Source: Verrucomicrobiia bacterium (GTDB taxonomy: Bacteria > Verrucomicrobiota > Verrucomicrobiia > Limisphaerales > Palsa-1400). Taken from it: DNA of 6,512 nt. Shown here piece after piece: positions 6,311 through 6,512 of the stretch; position 1 is the first letter of the stretch, and every line of letters begins with the position of its first letter. The notes beneath the pieces are model-generated. The model did not search any database. It saw only the letters and a program-made list of their open reading frames with translations, and had not been told where the DNA came from. Location of the stretch: NCBI GenBank assembly GCA_025934545.1, contig JAICXV010000136.1, positions 1-6,512 of the forward strand. Direction: 5' to 3'. A program made the position numbers and the translations under genes.

Positions 6311-6512
6311 CGTTAGGAGCGCGGAATTTATTCCGCTTCAGCCTCGTCGTTTCACAAACGCCCGAGTCGTCATACCCGGCCCCAAACGTGGCGAAGTTTG
6401 GAGTGCGCCGGGGTCCGGCGCTTTGGGATGCGCTGGAAGCGCGGGGTCTTTCACTTTCCATAACTCCAAATGCTCGTGTGCTATCGACGTTGAAAGAGGA
6501 CTGAAGTCCGCG
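6311..6512. repeat. Hairpin-rich dispersed-repeat-like element (runs to window end)
   Basis: Four perfect short inverted repeats fall within 190 bases: GCGGAAT-TT-ATTCCGC (6321-6336), GCGCCGG-GGT-CCGGCGC (6405-6421), GCGCT-GGA-AGCGC (6430-6442) and GGACT-GA-AGTCC (6498-6509). The two middle hairpins are embedded in GAAGTTTGGAGTGC...TTTGGGATG, a phrase I associate with intergenic repeats scattered through Verrucomicrobia genomes of the Pedosphaera type; this is memory, not a search. Frames across it translate to low-plausibility protein. It may be a non-autonomous repeat or a structured RNA. The right boundary is outside the window and the left boundary is approximate. Confidence 0.55.

Noticed and set aside
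6219..6504. Open frames on both strands through the hairpin-rich element (80 and 68 codons)
   Set aside because: They run through several perfect inverted repeats and look like translated repeat DNA, not protein.

Overview
The window looks like chromosome of a Verrucomicrobiota bacterium, most plausibly near the Pedosphaera/Limisphaerales group. This is inferred from style rather than a marker gene. The signs are a secreted beta-propeller protein with the C-terminal 'YYLE...P.W' module common in that phylum, a sialate O-acetylesterase-type polysaccharide esterase, starts that mostly lack a clear Shine-Dalgarno sequence, and an intergenic element packed with short GC-rich hairpins. I see no tRNA, rRNA, CRISPR array, transposase or integrase.

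Layout. Bases 1-645 (+) are the C-terminal part of a sensor histidine kinase, cut at the window edge just after where the phospho-accepting His should lie. After 59 bp, 705-2246 (+) encodes an exported protein with four Asp-box (BNR) motifs. Bases 2247-2674 hold no confident gene: they contain four helically phased GTTA decamers, a reverse-strand coding remnant (about 2322-2480, possibly the end of a CBM6-like carbohydrate-binding domain), a small hairpin and ACTGACAC repeats. Bases 2675-4165 (-) encode a complete exported SGNH/SASA esterase. Bases 4320-5702 (-) encode a 460-residue Cys-rich lipoprotein of no family I recognise. Bases 5703-6512 are AT-richer and mostly non-coding: they contain a possible small reverse-strand gene broken by one in-frame stop (5879-6196) and end in a hairpin-rich repeat (about 6311-6512).

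Function. Two of the three complete genes encode exported proteins of glycan-related families (a BNR propeller and an O-acetylesterase), and the third is a surface lipoprotein. This fits a saprophytic, polysaccharide-degrading lifestyle, but the genes do not form a tight operon: directions change at about 2.3 kb and gaps exceed 150 bp. The lipoprotein gene and its upstream region are visibly poorer in G+C than the kinase and propeller genes, suggesting a different recent history. The best leads for something undescribed are the orphan lipoprotein, the interrupted small ORF upstream of it, and the repeats that bracket the esterase gene.
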